Origin: Phaeodactylum tricornutum CCAP 1055/1
Taxonomy: Eukaryota > Bacillariophyta > Bacillariophyceae > Surirellales > Neidiaceae
Direction: 5' to 3'
Assembly: GCF_000150955.2 (NCBI RefSeq)
Contig: NC_011680.1
Location: forward strand, 599,926 to 663,925
Length of the DNA: 64,000 bases
Position 1 is the stretch's first letter, and each line of letters begins with the position of its first letter. The position numbers and the translations under genes are program-made. The notes beneath the pieces were generated by a model. The model did not search any database. It had not been told where the DNA came from and worked only from the letters and a program-made list of their open reading frames with translations. Shown here in pieces: positions 1 through 11,401 of this stretch.

Positions 1-28
1 CACAGGAAAAAATCTTAACGGAACACAA

Positions 29-3000
29 TTACGCTTTCTTGGGCTTCATGATGACGAACGCAAGTACTCCCACTAAAGTTAGGGCAATACCAGCACCCGC
101 CATCACTTTTGAATTAGGCCCACTGGACTTGGGCTCGATTGAGACCGCATTCAATTTAGCGACTTTTTGGTTAGCTTTGCGAGCAAAGGACCACGATTCC
201 GTGACATCGTGATCAGTCGTTATTACGACCGTGTCCCCTTCGTCGTCGACATACTGGATCTGCAAACGGCTTCGGGGAATATCGACCTTCTCCGCAACCG
301 CCTCTAGAAGCTCCGTGACCAAAGTTTCGCATCGAATGCGATGGGTCCTTCCGTTTGGTTCGGTGACTTTAAAAACACCGACAACCGCGGCAAGACTTCC
401 TTCGTCGGGACTAAGCAGCTTGGACACGCCCCTTTCGTCACCGATTGTACTCCCATTGAAGGAAGCGTGGTCATCAGGCTCTTCGAATTCCAAAGTCGCC
501 GGAATATTTCCAGGAAGCTTTGTTACGTAAGGGGTCTCTGGTGGAGCTTTAATATGAGATGGTGATCCAAGTCTTCGACCTGATACGCGTGATTTTGAGA
601 GAGAATGCACGTCAGAGATATCGTCCAATTCCATTACATTGCTAAAGATGGACTTCCAGCCTTCAGCTCCACCACAACCATGTATGACGTCCATTACATC
701 AACCAGACCAACGACCCGACCATCGCTCTCACAAACCGGAAGAGTCAAAAACTTATTGTCGTGCATCGATTGTAAGGCCTCCAAGACAGTCATATCCGGC
801 GACACAAACTCCGGACTGGGAGTCATCACCTGTGACACCGGAGTCACGTCGAGATCTAGCTCCTTAGCCACGGCTCGCGACATCATATCCTTGAAAGTAA
901 ACACACCCACAAGTTCGCCGTCGTCGACTACCAGAGCCGCTTTGCGACTATCTGCCATCCGTAGACCGCAGTTACGAATGCTCGTAGATGGATCAACAAG
1001 TGTCCCTGGCTTTCCTGCCAAGAGACTACGAAGCGTCGGCATCTGCTTCCCTCCGAACGCCTGCGACATGAGATTGCCGAGGAGTGCCTTCAGTGCAGCA
1101 GCTTGGGCTCCACCGGCTCCTTGCTGCGCCACCATCTGCTTCACCGCGTCCTCCGCAGCACTATTCGTCTTTTCACTGGTGCGCTCCAACTTGCTGATTG
1201 CATCGTTTAAGCATTTCGCTATATCCAACAGGCCAACCACTGACCCTTGATCGTCTACAACAGGGAGATGCCTGAAATGATTCTCGACCATCGTAGTCAA
1301 TGCGTCCATTGCCGAATCGCTCATGGCAACACACGTTGGATTTGGAGTCATAACTTCGCTCACAGAGGTTGCTGACGTATCAATATGCTTTGCAACCACT
1401 CTGCGTGTGATGTCGGTATCAGTCATAATACCGGCCAGGCTTCCGTCCGTAGACACTACGAGCGACGCGGCCCCCCTCTTGCTCGACAACGTTTGACTTA
1501 CCCGTAATATGGTATCATCAATTCGAGAAGTGATTGGCTTGGACGGTCTGAGTTTTGAGACAGGACGCTCATTGGTAGACTCCTCCAATGCCTGCAAAGT
1601 AGACCGATCTTGCCGTCCTGCAATCAGAGTACTTTTTCCTGCACTGTTGATAGAAGTCACATCAGAAAAATCATCGTCCACATCCATTGCGCTGTCAAAC
1701 ATAGATCGCCATCCTTCTGGCCCACCGCATCCATAAATAACATCGAGAACTTCAACTAGCCCGACGATTGTCCCGTCGCTTTCACACACGGGCAGCGTCA
1801 GAAACCTGTTATCGTGCATTGTTTGGAGAGCCTCGAGGGCATTCATATCTGGAGAAACAGATTCCGGCTCTGGTGTCATGACATCAGCAACGGAGGTAGC
1901 ATCGAGATCAAGACCTTTCGCGACTGCACGCGACAGCATATCTTTAAACGTAAAGACACCAACAAGTACATCATTGTCGACAACCAACGCTGCTTTCCGT
2001 GTTTCAGCCATTAAGATTCCTGCTTCACGAATGCTAGCAGACGGATGAACGATGGTACCGGGCTTTCCTCCTAACAAAGCTCGTAAGGTCGGAACGGTCT
2101 TATCACCAAAAGCCTTGGCCATCAGATTTCCAAGTAGCGCCTGCAGAGCCACCGCTTGAGAATCAATAGACCCAGATTTATTCACCAAGATATTTTTTAC
2201 TGCATCTTCCCCGGCTCGACTGGATTGCTTGTTAGTCTTCTCCAGCTTGCCGATAGCATCGTCCAGGCACTTAGCAATATCAAGCAGACCCACTACGATA
2301 CCACGGTCGTCAACAACCGGAAGATGTCTGAAGTGATTTTCCAGCATGATGGTTAGGGCGTCCATTGCTGAATCCTCCATGGCTACGCAAGTGGGGAATG
2401 GAGTCATTACTTCGTCTACCGTAGAAAGTGCGGTGTCGACGAATTTGGCAACTACACGACGAGTAATATCCGTATCGGTGAGAATGCCCGACAGACTTCC
2501 GTCAGAAGAAACCACAACAGTTGCATTCGCACGCTTCATTGCCAGAAGCTGAGCAACAGAATCGATACTCGACGAGGGTTCCACAGTTACAGGCTTGGCA
2601 GGACGAAGTTTCGACACAGGCTTCGAAACCGTTTTGGCAACGACCGCAGCTGGCTTGCTCGGTGTTTTCCAAACCGGAGCTGTTGCGTTGGACCTGACGC
2701 TCTTGTTAGTAGGAACATTTGCAACGGCTGGGGCTGTTTTGACCGAGGCGTCACCTTTATCCTTCGCTTTCACGGATAAGTGTGGTCCGCCTGGCTTTAA
2801 GGGAGCCAGGCTTTTTTCCTTCTTGAGAGTGGTCTCAATCTCATCGATAGCTACGTTGATTTCGTCCGCGTCGGCAAACCTCTTCTCGGAGATAGCGGCT
2901 TCCATTTCTTCCTTCTTCGCAAGAAGCTGCATTTGTAGTTCCGCAACAGAGGGGAGGAGATCTCGAAGCTTAGCAAGGGCATCTGCGTCTGCCTGTATCA

Positions 3001-6000
3001 TGTTAGCCTTTTTAAAGTCTTTGGCCTTCACTGCCTTTGAAACCAAATCTGACAATTTCGTGATTTCACTTTCTAGATCCATTCGAGATTGGAAGACTCT
3101 CACCTGACCGTCGTGTAGTGTAGTTGCGGCTTTCGAAGTTTCTTCAGGAATTTGCAATTCGGCCATTTTTTCCTTTTCTTTCTCGAGCTGTTTTTCCAGC
3201 TCAGAAATCTTATTTGTGATCTTTTCGGCCCGCGCAAACGCCTTTTTAGAAACCGCTTCATCAAGATCAGCTTTTCCAGCTTTCAATGCGGCTTGTAAAT
3301 CCCGAACAGACGGGAAGAATTGTCGAAGACTCTCTCTCTCGTCCATCGCTACTTGTAATAAGGAGGCTTTTTTAAAATCCTTGCTGTCAATAGCCACTTT
3401 CACTTGAACTGATATTTCAGTAATGTCAAACTCTAACTGTGCTCGTGACTCAAATCCAAGAGCCTTGTTTTCCTTCCCTTCACCATCTTCGCTATCCTCA
3501 TCTTCATTCTGAGCAGCGAGGACATCCGCGAGTCGACCTCTAGCTTCATCAATGTGTGCTTGACCAGCAGCAGCTCCTGCAAAGTCACGATTTTTCACAG
3601 CCAATGCCATTGCCGCTTCAGCGGATCGGACTTCTTCCCGTAATTCGTCGACAGTGGGGAGTTCAGCTCGCTTTGCCAAGAGCTCGTCGAGCCTATCTTG
3701 GAGTGGGCCACATTCAGCAAAGGCCTTCCTACTTAACGAGTCATCAAGTTCTTTCTGCACCTGTACAATCCGAGCCTCAACAATCTGTCTTGTCAGGGGT
3801 CGTTTTCGGTCCACAGCATCCTGGATTGCGGCACTGTTGAAAATGTGACAATGAGGAGACAAACAAAGCAGAGATGGGACGATCCATGAACCCGAGACAA
3901 ACTTACATCTTCTCTTCCAGCTTTGCTGCGGCACGAAAGTCCTTCAGTATGACAGCCTCATCTAATCGGACCTGTTCAGCACCGAGAAGCTTTTTGCACT
4001 CACGAAATTCCATGTCACAAAATGGGTCTCTGAACTTACGAACACGCTGCATGGCAAGTAGTCGGCGTTGTTGGGATTGGATAAGAACCACTCCTCGCTT
4101 TATCAAGCGAAATTGGTGTACTTGCCGGTATCGTCGGACTACGGCTGCTAGTTTGCTCGCTGCTCGGGTTTCACGGTATCTGGTCAACATAGTCAGGCGA
4201 AACCGTACCCATGCAACAAGGAATGCAGATAGACGACGATAAGTCACGCGGCGGCCAAATCGACCGAGAGTGCGAGCTGCGGCATGTACTCGCAGCTTCG
4301 CAAGACGTTCAAGTTTGTCTGAAAGCTCTCGGCGGAGGAAGATCTTGGAATGGCCGATTTGCCAGTCAGCTTCGGTGACGTTGAGTCTCTTCGACAAAAC
4401 CTTTACGAGCTGCTCGATACCAGTCTCATCGGTATCGACCTCGTCCTGGTTCAGTAGGACACTGAATCGACTGAAGAAACTTTCGTGCTCTTCGCGAAGT
4501 GCGTAGCCTTCCCGTCGAATGCGAATTGCCTCCATCATTCCAGAATAGCGTAACTGCTTTAGAACCTCTCCGGCAAGGAAACTTCCGGGCGCTTTGGAAA
4601 GATTCGGTTTGATGCAGCGAATATAGTGCGGTTGGGTGCGATCTAAATCAGTCACTAAGCTTTGAAGTGACGAGCGAAACTGAGATCCCACGCTAATTCC
4701 TCGAATTGAAGACCTGAGAGGGTCTTTCCCGCTTATGTCCGACTGTCCACACGAATAAACTTTCTGGGAAAGATCCAAAGAAGACTGCTCGCCGAGTTCG
4801 CGAATTTCGTTACTCATGGTTTCCATATTCTTTTCGACAAATCCTTCAGCAGTATAGCGAACCTAGCAACATACCGAGAAAAAAATGTCAGGCCGACACG
4901 CCACACCTGCGAACTACGAGAGCAGCAAGTGACGTACCTCTCCGGCATAGTGTAGAACAATGAATTGACGGTCATTGCCAAACTTTGGTGTAACAAAGTT
5001 TGGGTGACCACTTTCTGTATCGCCCTTTTTACTGTCACCGGAACCCGTCCCAAACAGTTTGTGTAGATGGGTCACGAATTTGCCGTCTTTTTCAGAAGCG
5101 GTTCCCATTCCCCCCCAGGCATCATCCAATGTGTTGAGAATACCAACAATACCGCTACCACCCTCAATCAATTCCAAGCAAGGACGATTGTCGTTGAAGG
5201 TAATGTACGACCAATCTACGCCCTCGTTGGCGTATAACTCTTGCTCCACTTCAAACAAGTGTCGGTTGAAGTGACGCTGAAGCTTTTCATTACAGTAATT
5301 GATCAACAACTGTTCAAGGCCGTTTTGTTCGAAGCATTCGAAGCCATAGATATCAAGGACACCAATAAATCCGAGCTTATCGGAATTAAATGCCTTACTG
5401 GTAGACTTCTGCTGGAGTGTTTCATTGATGCACTGAACGAGCCACAAGAACAAACAAGAGTAGGTCATTTTGGCAAGAGCATCGCGCTTGTCCTCGGCCA
5501 ACGCCACATTCTGAGGCTTCTTTATTGTCTTGCCGTTAACTACCAAAACTTTGGTCAATATCGCCTCCGACAATTTGGCTTCATCAAGGCCCAAAAGCTC
5601 GCAGGCTTTCCGCAGCGACGGCAATGTAGCCGCCGAAATGATGGCTTCACAGTTTTCTTCCTGGTCCGTCGCTTCGAACTGGATATTTCCCAAATGCAAA
5701 ACTGCCGCCGTCATTCCGAAAACTGCCCTTTGGTCTTCCGTGTCTAGGCCGATACGTTCCAAACATACAATTGTCTCTCGAAAAGCTTCCGCATCTGCTT
5801 CGGACTTTTCGGCGCTGCGATTTCCGAGGTACGCAAATCCTTGCACCCCCTCTTGGAGTCCTAGGTCCTCCATCAGGGTCGAGTCTACCCCGGACAATAG
5901 TTGGTAGAAAATGTGATAATTGCGCTCGCCGTCTACCTGCGTCGTGATGCGCGTCTTTTCCAACAAATAATTCGAAATGGATGCTCCGGTAATACCTCCC

Positions 6001-7270
6001 TTAATCGTATCAAAGTAAATGTGAATGAATTTACCGAAACGTGAAGAATTGTCGTTCCGTAGAGTTTGGGCGTTTCCGAACGTTTCGAGCAACGGATTTG
6101 AAGACAGAACTCTATCTTCTAGTGCGGCAATGCGTTTGCCGTTAGGACTGAGCAAAGCGGTTCCTTCCGTGGCCGAAGGCTTTTCCGATTTGCGTGTGAT
6201 CCGCGCCAAATACTTCATGATGATTTTGGTTGCTTCCGTTTTGCCGGCGCCGCTTTCTCCACTAATAATAATGGACTGATTACGAACCATTCCGGGAGGC
6301 TGGTGATGGTCCCGCAACATGACGGCGTCTTCGTCTTCGAGGTGATCTGCGGCCGCGCTGGGGTGCACCGAATCCATGAGGGCGGTATAGGCCCGATCGG
6401 CAATCTGGAACAAGTGCGGCGTCTTGTCATCCACTGCCAAGGTCGACGAGCGGTAAACGAGCATTTGCTCTTCGGAATAGATCGATTCGCCACCCGGTAG
6501 ACAGACACTCTGATAAGGATTAATCGAGATGAGAATTGGTCCGGCGAGCGTGTAAATATCGTCCCGTCGGTAGCGTAAACGCAGCGTGTGCAGTAAGCTG
6601 GCTTCGGTAATTTGTGGCAGATGCAAGACATCATCCATGCCGATGTAATCGTCCGGTGCCTGTAAGGAAGTCAAACACGAACTGTCCTTGATTTTATGCA
6701 AGGTACCGTCGGAGGTTTTCACCAGAGTCGGTCCAGCGAAAGGTTGCGTATTCAGTTTTCCCGCGTTTTGACTGTTTTCGTCGTTAAGTGGTTTGATGAT
6801 TGTGCAGGGCATAAAGAGATGCTTGGAGGTGAAAAAGAGCGGGTCCTGAGAATCTTTTGCCGTTTTAAAGGGCGTTTCGCTGCCGCTGGTACCGTTGATG
6901 AGCAAGGTTGGATCAAAAAAATATTCGACCGTCGTCTTCCCAGTGACCTACCGTGAAAGTATATCAGATTGAAAACGCAAGCGGTGAGATCAGCCGTACT
7001 GCAACACACACAAGGCTCAATGGTGGGTGACCGTTGGCGCGCAGTCGCCACCGCCACACGGTAATATCCAAAACCAGACTGTTATTGCCAACGACAGTTC
7101 CAGTTGTCCGTACTCCGAGGCAGACGTACCATATCGACCGCCTTGGACTTTGTGTTCTTTCCCGGTGATCCGCTCTTCTTCTTATTGGTGTGGCCTTTTT
7201 TCTTATTCTTTCGCGTCGTCGGCGAAAACTGATGACCCTGTGGATCGACCGTAGCGGGCGTGGTCGTCAT
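29..7270 (-). CDS. Unconventional myosin with UVR-like repeats, CBS pairs, PB1 and tail anchor (4 exons)
   Basis: Exons are 7270-7130, 6947-4938, 4862-3907 and 3833-29, giving about 2303 residues. Seen: the motor has the P-loop GESGAGKT (~277-284), switch I NDNSSRFGK, switch II DIYGFE and the actin-binding segment PHYIRCIKPN (~795). A basic IQ-type neck (~914-997) follows. The tail has seven UVR-like segments of the kDFkkA...iDel type, then eight CBS motifs from ~1448, made of a ~320-residue unit repeated twice. A PB1 domain and a hydrophobic C-terminus (~2280-2299) ending KPKKA complete it. The last two introns (75 and 73 bp) restore conserved myosin text (HYAGE|VRY; LEEK-I-AAIQ). The first (182 bp) is less certain but yields a lysine-rich, ATG-started leader. 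Known: P. tricornutum myosins with CBS pairs and a PB1 domain have been described, and plant CBSCBSPB proteins share the CBS-PB1-membrane order. Inferred: an actin motor whose tail senses adenylate ligands, multimerises through PB1 and is anchored in a membrane. Confidence 0.9.
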
Positions 7271-8035
7271 GGTCCAGCCGATCAACCAGCTTTCCAAAGC
7301 AAACTTGGTAGATCAACCGAACTGGATCCCGTTAAATCCTGGATTGGAACCACGTCTCTCTCTCGTATTCGCCTTGTTGGTGTGTTGGTGGGTGGTGACT
7401 GTGAGTTGCCGCACACGATCACAAGACTCGCACAAGTTCCGATCCCTCCTTGTTGTGCCGTGTGGCCTCTAGTCGATCCGCACCCCCCGAACGATGTATT
7501 TTTACGGCTACCGAATGACATGAATAGCGAGAGCGTGTCCCAATGTGATTCCTAACGGTGTTGTTCGTCTCGTTTCCAACTGTCATCTAATAAGTATATT
7601 TTAAGATTTCGAACGGAACGGAAAAGTGTTTGTCCCTCGACTCGTTTTCATAGGCAGCGACATCCTTCTACCTCTTTGGTTGGCTTATGTCACGATGTCC
7701 GTTTAGATCCTAGCGAGCAGCCCAAATTTTGGCCTTCCGCATGACGATGTGATGACGTAAGCAGCTTTGCGTTGCCACGGTCGACGGGTAGGAACCCACA
7801 TTCGGGACTCGTTTCCGGAAGCGGACTGATGTGACCGTGTGACGCCATCGTTGCCTTTCGACACGTGGTACAGAACGGTCGGTACTTTCCGGTCATCTTT
7901 GGTTTTTGGACTCGCGAGCTTTCGTCTCACTGTCACTGCTCTCCACAACGAACCGTCACATATACCGCGCTGCCCAAGGAGAAAAGGCTCCCTTTCTTTG
8001 GTACACACAACACCAACAAAAAACAGCCCCTACGC
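7271..8035. other. Intergenic, divergent promoter region
   Basis: This stretch lies between the starts of the myosin (leftward) and the glycine-zipper protein (rightward), so it should hold both promoters. Open frames here are short, overlap on both strands and show no family resemblance. I see no repeat or RNA gene. Confidence 0.5.
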
Positions 8036-9084
8036 ATGGATTCGTGGGAACCCGAGACGAACGCGTACGTGAGCACCATGGTAGACGCAGCGGCCCGCAT
8101 ACACCAACCGCGGGGGTTCCCACTCGTCCCACGCGCTTTCCTCCTTTCACTGCTCGTGTGTTCAACGGCACGATTCCATCCACTGGTTTCAGGATTCGTG
8201 CCGTCCCATGCCACAACCCGGCGTACATTGCTCCCGTCCGCATCCAGACCCGTGGTGCAACTGCGAGAAAAACCACGAGACGTGGACAAGTGGGACCGCC
8301 AAATTGCGGAAAACAGTGCCCGTAAAGCCCAAGAAAGCCGAGGCAGCAACGTGGGGGGAACCGCGGCGGGTGCGATTCTGGGCGGACTCTTGCTCGGGCC
8401 CTTTGGTACGTACACACGTGGTCCAACACTAGTCGGACGTAGTGGAAGCGAGCTACGTCCGCTCGGGGACGCCGCGTGTTGGTAGAAACGAACGGAACGG
8501 ATGCCGACTCGTACCAAGCTCTCATCACACCACCCCGGTATGCATACACAGGTACCTTGTTTGGCGCTTCGGTCGGTTCCAGCTGGGGTGCCCGCCAGGC
8601 CCTGGACCGGGCGCGCCAAGAAGAAATGGAGCGACTGGGCGTCACTCCGGAAATGCTAGAGGCGGCCCGCGAAATCGGACTCACGTTGGAACAATCCATG
8701 GACGGATTGCGGGCGACACAGGAGAGTTTGGGTACTTTGCAGCGAATTGCTCGCCGACTGGATGCGGAAAACACGGAACTGTACGCCAAGGCGACACAAG
8801 CCGTCACGGACGGAGACGACACAATGGCACGCAAATATTTGTTGGAGCGTACGGCGATTGAGGAAAAATTGAAAAAGACGTTGACGGAATGTGCGGACGA
8901 AAAAAAGCGATTCTCACGAATGGAACGGAACGTGGAAGCACTCGAGGAGCGGGCACGAGAAATTGAGCGATTGCTTTCGAGATCGGTGGGGGCCAAGGCC
9001 ATGCAAAATTCGAGCGAACTCGGACTAGCTTTGTCCAGCGAAGACCCGCTCTTGAAAAAATTTCGGGATGCTGGCCTCGAGTGA
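8036..9084 (+). CDS. Plastid-type glycine-zipper/coiled-coil protein (2 exons)
   Basis: Exons 8036-8405 and 8552-9084 encode about 300 residues. The 146 bp intron (GTACGT...ACACAG) is phase 1 and joins the hydrophobic glycine-rich segment cleanly (GPF-G-TLFGASVG). Seen: an N-terminal hydrophobic stretch (AFLLSLLVCS) is followed by VSGFVPS and a basic Ser/Arg/Pro-rich stretch, which resembles a diatom bipartite plastid presequence (signal peptide, ASAF-like site, transit peptide). Then come a glycine-zipper-like hydrophobic region (~120-150) and a charged coiled coil to the end. A second in-frame ATG at 8078 in a good context could be the real start, placing the signal peptide nearer the N-terminus. 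No family is recognised. The protein may be membrane-associated in the plastid; that is inference. Confidence 0.8.
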
Positions 9085-9638
9085 GAACAGCAGCAAGTCA
9101 AATGCTCAACAGTCAGCTGACAGTTTCGGTTCGACTCGCCTCGCACACCGAACGAGCCGAAACAAGATAGATGAATCACATAGGAGCAGGCGCAACCGTA
9201 CCTTTTCGATCTCCCTCGAGCCTGCTTCGTATTTCCTCATATTAGACATTCGAGATAGATTCCGGAGTCGTAGCAATAGAAAAGGAATAGCGATGAACTG
9301 TTTGTATGGCATACCATCCCAATAAGCGTCGGCTATCTGTCCTTTGGTCGTAACAATAAATTGTAAGAATAATCATGGTACAGTTCGTGTTTTTTTGACT
9401 GTCTGTGAGGCACTCTAAATTGTCGAATTCTTGGAAAATTCTAGTTAATTACACATGCGGTTTTGTGACATGAACGGACGATTCGAATGTGTTTCATAGT
9501 CAATCAGGGCATAAGCTACCCGAACCTCCATGCTTTCCTTCATCCACCGGAGCACCCGACCTTGAAACTGCTGACGCAAGGAGATATCAATTCCATAATA
9601 CTGCCACTCTATCACTGTGGGGTAGAAAGTTTATCCTA
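9085..9638. other. Intergenic
   Basis: This is the 3' flank of the glycine-zipper gene and the presumed 5' region of the sulfotransferase-like gene. It is AT-richer than its neighbours. The frame of the downstream gene is open back to 9489 but has no ATG before 9639, so no extra exon is claimed. Confidence 0.5.
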
Positions 9639-11156
9639 ATGGTTCAACCATCCAACGCCACGGTCAGAAAGCTGCTGACGAAATCACAAACAACGCCACA
9701 ACGAAGACCACGCCAGTCGCCCTCTCCCATCTCAATTGTTATCAAAATTGTCACAGCGACTGTTATCATCCTTGCCATAGTGCACCCGATTTATCTCTAT
9801 CGCCACATATCCCAATCGAACGCAATCCCTGGGGACTGGTTCCAGAACAAATCAATGTCATCGCTGTCGGCGGAGTCAACCAACCGCAAGCCAAAGACGC
9901 CAACCGAAGGCCAAGCAACAGGGCTTACACGAGCGCAAGAAAATAACGCTCACCGACTACACCTTCGCACGACTCCTGGCGAACGACCGTATCTGCGACA
10001 AGACAGTCCGGGTTGTTTGACGGATGCTTGTGTACAGCAACTGGCGTCCACGATTGCTCGCGCCTTTCCGGACCGCGTTAACCAGAGTTGGTGTTTTCGG
10101 GAGGAACCTCCACTGGGTCATGAAGACAACGCCAACGCGCCCGCGTCAGTACACAGCAAAGACGGAAATGGGGTGTGGCGGGGCATAATCCTGGTCAAAG
10201 TTCCCAAAGGCGCGTCTTCCACCTCGGCCGGCGTTGCCATTCGCATCGGTCGCCGTGTCGGGTGTCAGGCAGTCCAGTGGAAACACCGCGTCGCTTCCAA
10301 GTACCAACGGCTCCACCATCCCGACACCTTTTTGTTTACGACCGTTCGGGACCCGGCAGCACGTGCGATCAGCACTATTTTCTTCCATACCATAAGTCGA
10401 AGCCCAAAAGCCAAACCGACGGACGATCTCATCAAAACTTATTTACAACAGAGCAAGGATATACACTTTGGATCCATTTCGGAGGGACAGGGAGGTTTTC
10501 AATTGCGTTACACATCCCTAGACGAGATTGCTAAGGGCTCGGCCTGGTCCGCGACCAACAGAACGCGCGTTTTGCATCCGGAGCAGGTCGTCGCCAACGT
10601 GCGGAGCGTAATTGACTCTTACGGATTCTTGCTTGTAACGGAGCGTATGGAGGAATCTCTCGTCGCCATGGCACTTGTCCTGGGCATTGACGTGGCTGAC
10701 GTTCTAGTCACGTCGTCCAAGGTCGCCGGTGGTAGTCGGTATCACTTTGCCCGTATGCCTAAACAAGAGTACAAATGCTTACCTACCGTCAAAAGCTTTG
10801 TTTCTCCCGGAGTCGCTCAATACATAGATTCGGACGAGTGGCGGGCAATTAACTATGGAGATTACTTGCTGCAAGCCACCGCCAACCAGAGTTTAGATTT
10901 GACCATTGCACGTTTGGGGAGAACGCGGTTTGAGGCGGCTCTGTCCGAATTCCGTACATTGCGCGCCAAGGAACAAGCTCTTTGCGCCCCTAATGTGTCA
11001 TTCCCGTGTTCGAACGAGGGCGTTCCACAACCACAGCTTGCCACAGAATCCTGTTACCTACCATTTTTTGATTTCGGCTGTGGACACAAATGCATTGATC
11101 AAATGATCAAAATTGATCGGGAAATGCGGGGAGTTAGTGGATGGCAGTACCAATAG
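9639..11156 (+). CDS. Type II membrane sulfotransferase-like protein
   Basis: Single exon of 505 residues from the first in-frame ATG. Seen: a short basic cytosolic N-terminus, one hydrophobic segment (~31-54, ISIVIKIV...IYLY) and a stem. A lumenal domain follows with KVPKGASSTS (~185-195), which fits the 5'-phosphosulfate-binding loop of PAPS-dependent sulfotransferases, and VRDPAARAIS (~238), which fits the 3'-phosphate-binding motif. The C-terminal part has several cysteines, as expected for a Golgi lumenal enzyme. Known: this architecture is typical of Golgi carbohydrate sulfotransferases (Sulfotransfer_2 / Gal3ST-like). Inferred: it sulfates a cell-surface or secreted polysaccharide or glycoprotein. 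The acceptor cannot be deduced. Confidence 0.75.
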   Translation: MVQPSNATVRKLLTKSQTTPQRRPRQSPSPISIVIKIVTATVIILAIVHPIYLYRHISQSNAIPGDWFQNKSMSSLSAESTNRKPKTPTEGQATGLTRAQENNAHRLHLRTTPGERPYLRQDSPGCLTDACVQQLASTIARAFPDRVNQSWCFREEPPLGHEDNANAPASVHSKDGNGVWRGIILVKVPKGASSTSAGVAIRIGRRVGCQAVQWKHRVASKYQRLHHPDTFLFTTVRDPAARAISTIFFHTISRSPKAKPTDDLIKTYLQQSKDIHFGSISEGQGGFQLRYTSLDEIAKGSAWSATNRTRVLHPEQVVANVRSVIDSYGFLLVTERMEESLVAMALVLGIDVADVLVTSSKVAGGSRYHFARMPKQEYKCLPTVKSFVSPGVAQYIDSDEWRAINYGDYLLQATANQSLDLTIARLGRTRFEAALSEFRTLRAKEQALCAPNVSFPCSNEGVPQPQLATESCYLPFFDFGCGHKCIDQMIKIDREMRGVSGWQYQ

Positions 11157-11401
11157 GTCAATTGCTTGTTGCTCTACGAATGGTCGCATAGGTACGAGCG
11201 AACAACGTCGTTCCGCATTCCCGTTGCGTTCAGTATCATTGATTTTGTTTATATTTCCCCTCAACGCCCAGCACCAGACGAACGCAACCAATACACGCGA
11301 CATCGTCCTAAGCACCGCGAGCTGTTCGAGTTGGTCCGTTCGGTGTAGTTCACATCCGCGCTCTTTCGGTTTCAGCCTAAAATAAAAAATTTTTAACTTT
11401 T

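Noticed and set aside
3903-3934. Myosin tail and CBS/PB1 protein as two neighbouring genes with their own starts.
   Set aside because: The apparent starts lie within introns; a GTAAGT...TTTTCAACAG intron (3906-3834) joins the frames and restores a continuous UVR-like helix.
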